Shown here piece after piece: positions 5,256 through 6,698 of a DNA stretch of 6,698 nt (position 1 is the first letter of the stretch; every line of letters begins with the position of its first letter). Location: assembly GCA_030610745.1 (NCBI GenBank), contig JAUWRC010000083.1:1-6698 (forward strand), written 5' to 3'. The notes below the pieces were generated by a model that saw only the letters and a program-made list of their open reading frames with translations, was not told where the DNA came from and made no database searches. Position numbers and translations under genes: made by a program. This stretch comes from Clostridia bacterium. Lineage in GTDB: Bacteria > Aerophobota > Aerophobia > Aerophobales > AE-B3A.

Positions 5256-5621
5256 ATGTATGAATTAATGGTTGAGACTCACTTTGCCGCTGCCCATCAA
5301 CTGAAAGAAGCTGGGGGTGGCTGTGAGCGCCTACACGGGCACACATGGAAGGTCGAGGTATTTCTTCGGGGAGAAAAGCTGACGGAGGAAGGGATACTTA
5401 TAGACTTCAGGGAAGTCAAAAAAATAGTCAAAAGATGGGTGGATAAGCTGGACCATCAATATCTGAATGAGATTTTAAAAGACATAAATCCCACCACGGA
5501 AAATATAGCTAAATATTTATTTGAAAGATTGAAAAAGGATATAGATTCAGAAAGGATAAAATTAAGCAAGGTAAAGGTTTGGGAATCCGATGATGCCTGC
5601 GTAAGCTATAAAAAGGGGTGA
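5256..5621 (+). CDS. queD: 6-carboxy-5,6,7,8-tetrahydropterin synthase (QueD) / PTPS family, possible dual-function form
   Basis: A 121-residue cytoplasmic protein of COG0720, normal length. Zinc ligands are His14 (FAAAH), His27 and His29 (LHGH). Catalytic Cys23, the Asp66-His67 pair (KLDHQYLN) and Glu110 (KVWESDD) are all present, and PTTENIA at 79-85 is the usual family segment. QueD turns 7,8-dihydroneopterin triphosphate into 6-carboxytetrahydropterin for queuosine and other deazapurines. Here Cys23 is followed by Glu24, giving C-E-x-x-H-G-H. PTPS-III proteins that replace FolB in folate synthesis use a Glu in this region, and forms with both residues have been reported to do both jobs. 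The folate genes upstream make that attractive, but other QueD proteins also carry Glu there. No queC, queE or folE is in view. The start follows the GAGGGGG site. Confidence 0.9.
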   Translation: MYELMVETHFAAAHQLKEAGGGCERLHGHTWKVEVFLRGEKLTEEGILIDFREVKKIVKRWVDKLDHQYLNEILKDINPTTENIAKYLFERLKKDIDSERIKLSKVKVWESDDACVSYKKG

Positions 5622-5825
5622 GATTAAATTATGAAAGGTGTAAGACGATTTTTTCTTCCCTGCTCACACGTTGGAGTGGTACCTCACTCATCAAATTTAC
5701 CTCTCATACTCAGGGCGTTATACGAAACTTAAGGCTTTAAAATAGAACGGTATTGTTAAATTAAGAATGAAAGGCAAGTGATCAAGTTCGGAATTTTTTC
5801 CAGGGAGTTCCAAAGAAGTAATAAA
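5622..5825 (+). other. Intergenic stretch between queD and the secreted-protein gene
   Basis: About 200 bases without a convincing gene. A 33-codon ORF at 5631-5732 has a GGGGTGAG site 8 nt ahead, but its protein resembles nothing recognisable. TTGGAGTG at 5671-5678 can pair with CACTC (5685-5689) plus CAA (5692-5694), a weak bulged hairpin without a U-tract, so it is not a good terminator. TTTACC at 5696 and TATACG at 5719, 17 nt apart, are a poor (4 of 6 each) sigma-70-like pair that could serve the next gene. No heptad array is seen here, unlike the junctions upstream. Confidence 0.4.
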
Positions 5826-6698
5826 ATGAAAAAAGTATTATTTGCAAGTTTGATTCTTCTAACCTGGTTAATTCTTATAGGGACAGTCCAGGCAACTGAG
5901 ATAACTGATATATCCTGGTATTCTGATGTGAGAGTTATTGAAATAACTCTTGATGCATTTCCATCTACCTGGGGTAACTGGACAATGTATGTTGATGGTA
6001 AAGAGATACCTATGGAAGGCGGTATGGGAAATCCAGTTGTCCGTCCCAATGCGGCTTTGGACAACCCCCCCACTGGTCTTATTATTGGAACTAAACCCTG
6101 GGTTACTGGCCTGGCCGAGGTTGATTTCCCTTGTTGTGGAACCATCCAGTTTGATATCCCTGGAGAAGGGCTTACCAATAAGTATGAATTCAATTTTGTT
6201 GACTTTGGCTGTAAAACTGCTTCTAAAAAGAAATGTCTATCTGAATGGACAAAACATTACGGAGACCTGGTGATAGAAGAGGGAGAAACCAAAATCATAG
6301 AGAACACAAAGTATTTCCAACAAGGTAATATATACGTTAATGATGAAGCCAGGCTCCTCATCAAAAACTCCGAGCTAATGATTGGACGAGGCAAGGTGCC
6401 GACAATACATACTTATATATTTGTCAGTGAAAAAGCTTCCTTAAAAATAGAAAATTCCCTTATTTTTCCAGCACCGGAAGGGGGCGGTCTTGTATGTGTC
6501 TTCAACCATGGAAAGGTAGATATTATAGATTCCCCCACCTCAATTCATTATTTTGATATATCCAAAGGAGCTCATCTAACCATGATAAATTCTGAAATGG
6601 TATTCACGATAGGTGGCCTTTTGCAGGTAGCTGGAGGGAATATTAAACTCATTAATTCTACATTTGGCGCAATTGGGTTAATGGTTACTGCCAATGCA
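5826..6698 (+). CDS. Secreted protein with probable right-handed beta-helix domain (5' part, runs off the window)
   Basis: The frame is open for 291 codons from the ATG at 5826 to the last base. Residues 1-23 form a clear Sec signal peptide: MKK, a hydrophobic core of about 17 residues, then TVQA with cleavage likely after Ala23. Residues 24-145 form an unrecognised domain with CC at 103-104 and a WTMYVDGKEIP segment. From about residue 146 the sequence becomes short strands with a roughly 20-residue rhythm, such as GNIYVNDEARLLIKNSEL, IFVSEKASLKIENSLIF and VAGGNIKLINSTF. That alternation of hydrophobic, Asn/Ser and Gly residues is typical of parallel beta-helix proteins exported by anaerobes. 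Function is unknown; surface polysaccharide binding or cleavage is one possibility. Nothing catalytic is visible. The ribosome-binding site is weak (AAGAAG, 6 nt upstream). It probably starts a new transcription unit. Confidence 0.8.
   Translation, partial: MKKVLFASLILLTWLILIGTVQATEITDISWYSDVRVIEITLDAFPSTWGNWTMYVDGKEIPMEGGMGNPVVRPNAALDNPPTGLIIGTKPWVTGLAEVDFPCCGTIQFDIPGEGLTNKYEFNFVDFGCKTASKKKCLSEWTKHYGDLVIEEGETKIIENTKYFQQGNIYVNDEARLLIKNSELMIGRGKVPTIHTYIFVSEKASLKIENSLIFPAPEGGGLVCVFNHGKVDIIDSPTSIHYFDISKGAHLTMINSEMVFTIGGLLQVAGGNIKLINSTFGAIGLMVTANA

Noticed and set aside
5101..5346. 81-codon minus-strand ORF spanning the heptad array, queD leader and queD start
   Set aside because: It is built from repeat sequence and the antisense of queD's conserved zinc-site codons; no family match.
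5671..5694. Rho-independent terminator after queD
   Set aside because: The stem is short and bulged and no run of T follows.
5631..5732. 33-codon ORF with a fair Shine-Dalgarno after queD
   Set aside because: It is very short, resembles no known protein and overlaps a weak hairpin; it is not reported as a gene, though a remnant is possible.
5950..6273. 107-codon + strand ORF and an overlapping minus-strand ORF (5756-6193) within the secreted-protein region
   Set aside because: Both are shadows of the longer frame from 5826, which has a signal peptide and stays open to the window edge.

Overview
The window looks like chromosomal DNA of an anaerobic, probably uncultivated bacterium. It is AT-leaning and densely coded, with every gene on the + strand. 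A corrinoid methyl carrier, folate C1 enzymes, an envelope glycosyltransferase operon and many palindromic repeats between genes would suit a candidate-phylum anaerobe such as Aerophobota, Atribacterota or Omnitrophota. That placement is inference; there is no rRNA or other marker gene here.

Layout: (1) 1-105 is the end of a corrinoid (B12-binding) methyltransferase protein. (2) 278-904 is 5-formyltetrahydrofolate cyclo-ligase. (3) 1105-1734 is a stand-alone cyclodeaminase/cyclohydrolase (FchA type). (4) 1748-5108 is a tightly packed envelope module: a GT28/MJ1255-like glycosyltransferase, a UPF0104 flippase-like membrane protein and a GT4 glycosyltransferase, joined by a 4-nt and then a 1-nt overlap. 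(5) 5256-5621 is a QueD/PTPS-family protein. (6) 5622-5825 is non-coding. (7) From 5826 to the window edge runs the start of a secreted, probably beta-helical protein.

The folate genes form a pathway: cyclo-ligase makes 5,10-methenyl-THF, the cyclohydrolase converts it to 10-formyl-THF, and the corrinoid protein carries methyl groups in the same C1 economy. The QueD-like protein has a Cys-Glu-x-x-His-Gly-His motif, so it may feed pterin or folate synthesis as well as queuosine. The three central genes look like one translationally coupled unit for making and moving an envelope glycolipid.

The most unusual feature is a set of degenerate 7-bp (heptad) arrays, often in inverted pairs bounded by short palindromic ends (GTAGCGG/CCGCTAC or CCTCTCCCC/GGGGAGAGG). 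They occupy nearly all the junctions from 102 to 5251. They supply the start codon and first ten or so residues of the cyclo-ligase, its last codons, the sequence abutting the fchA start, the stop of the GT4 gene, and probably the stop of the corrinoid gene. A GGTGAGGGGG end supplies the ribosome-binding site of queD. One 131-bp copy sits in frame inside the GT4 gene and adds about 44 residues. The arrays recall cyanobacterial STRR heptamer repeats and Rickettsia palindromic elements, but the neighbourhood is neither cyanobacterial nor rickettsial.
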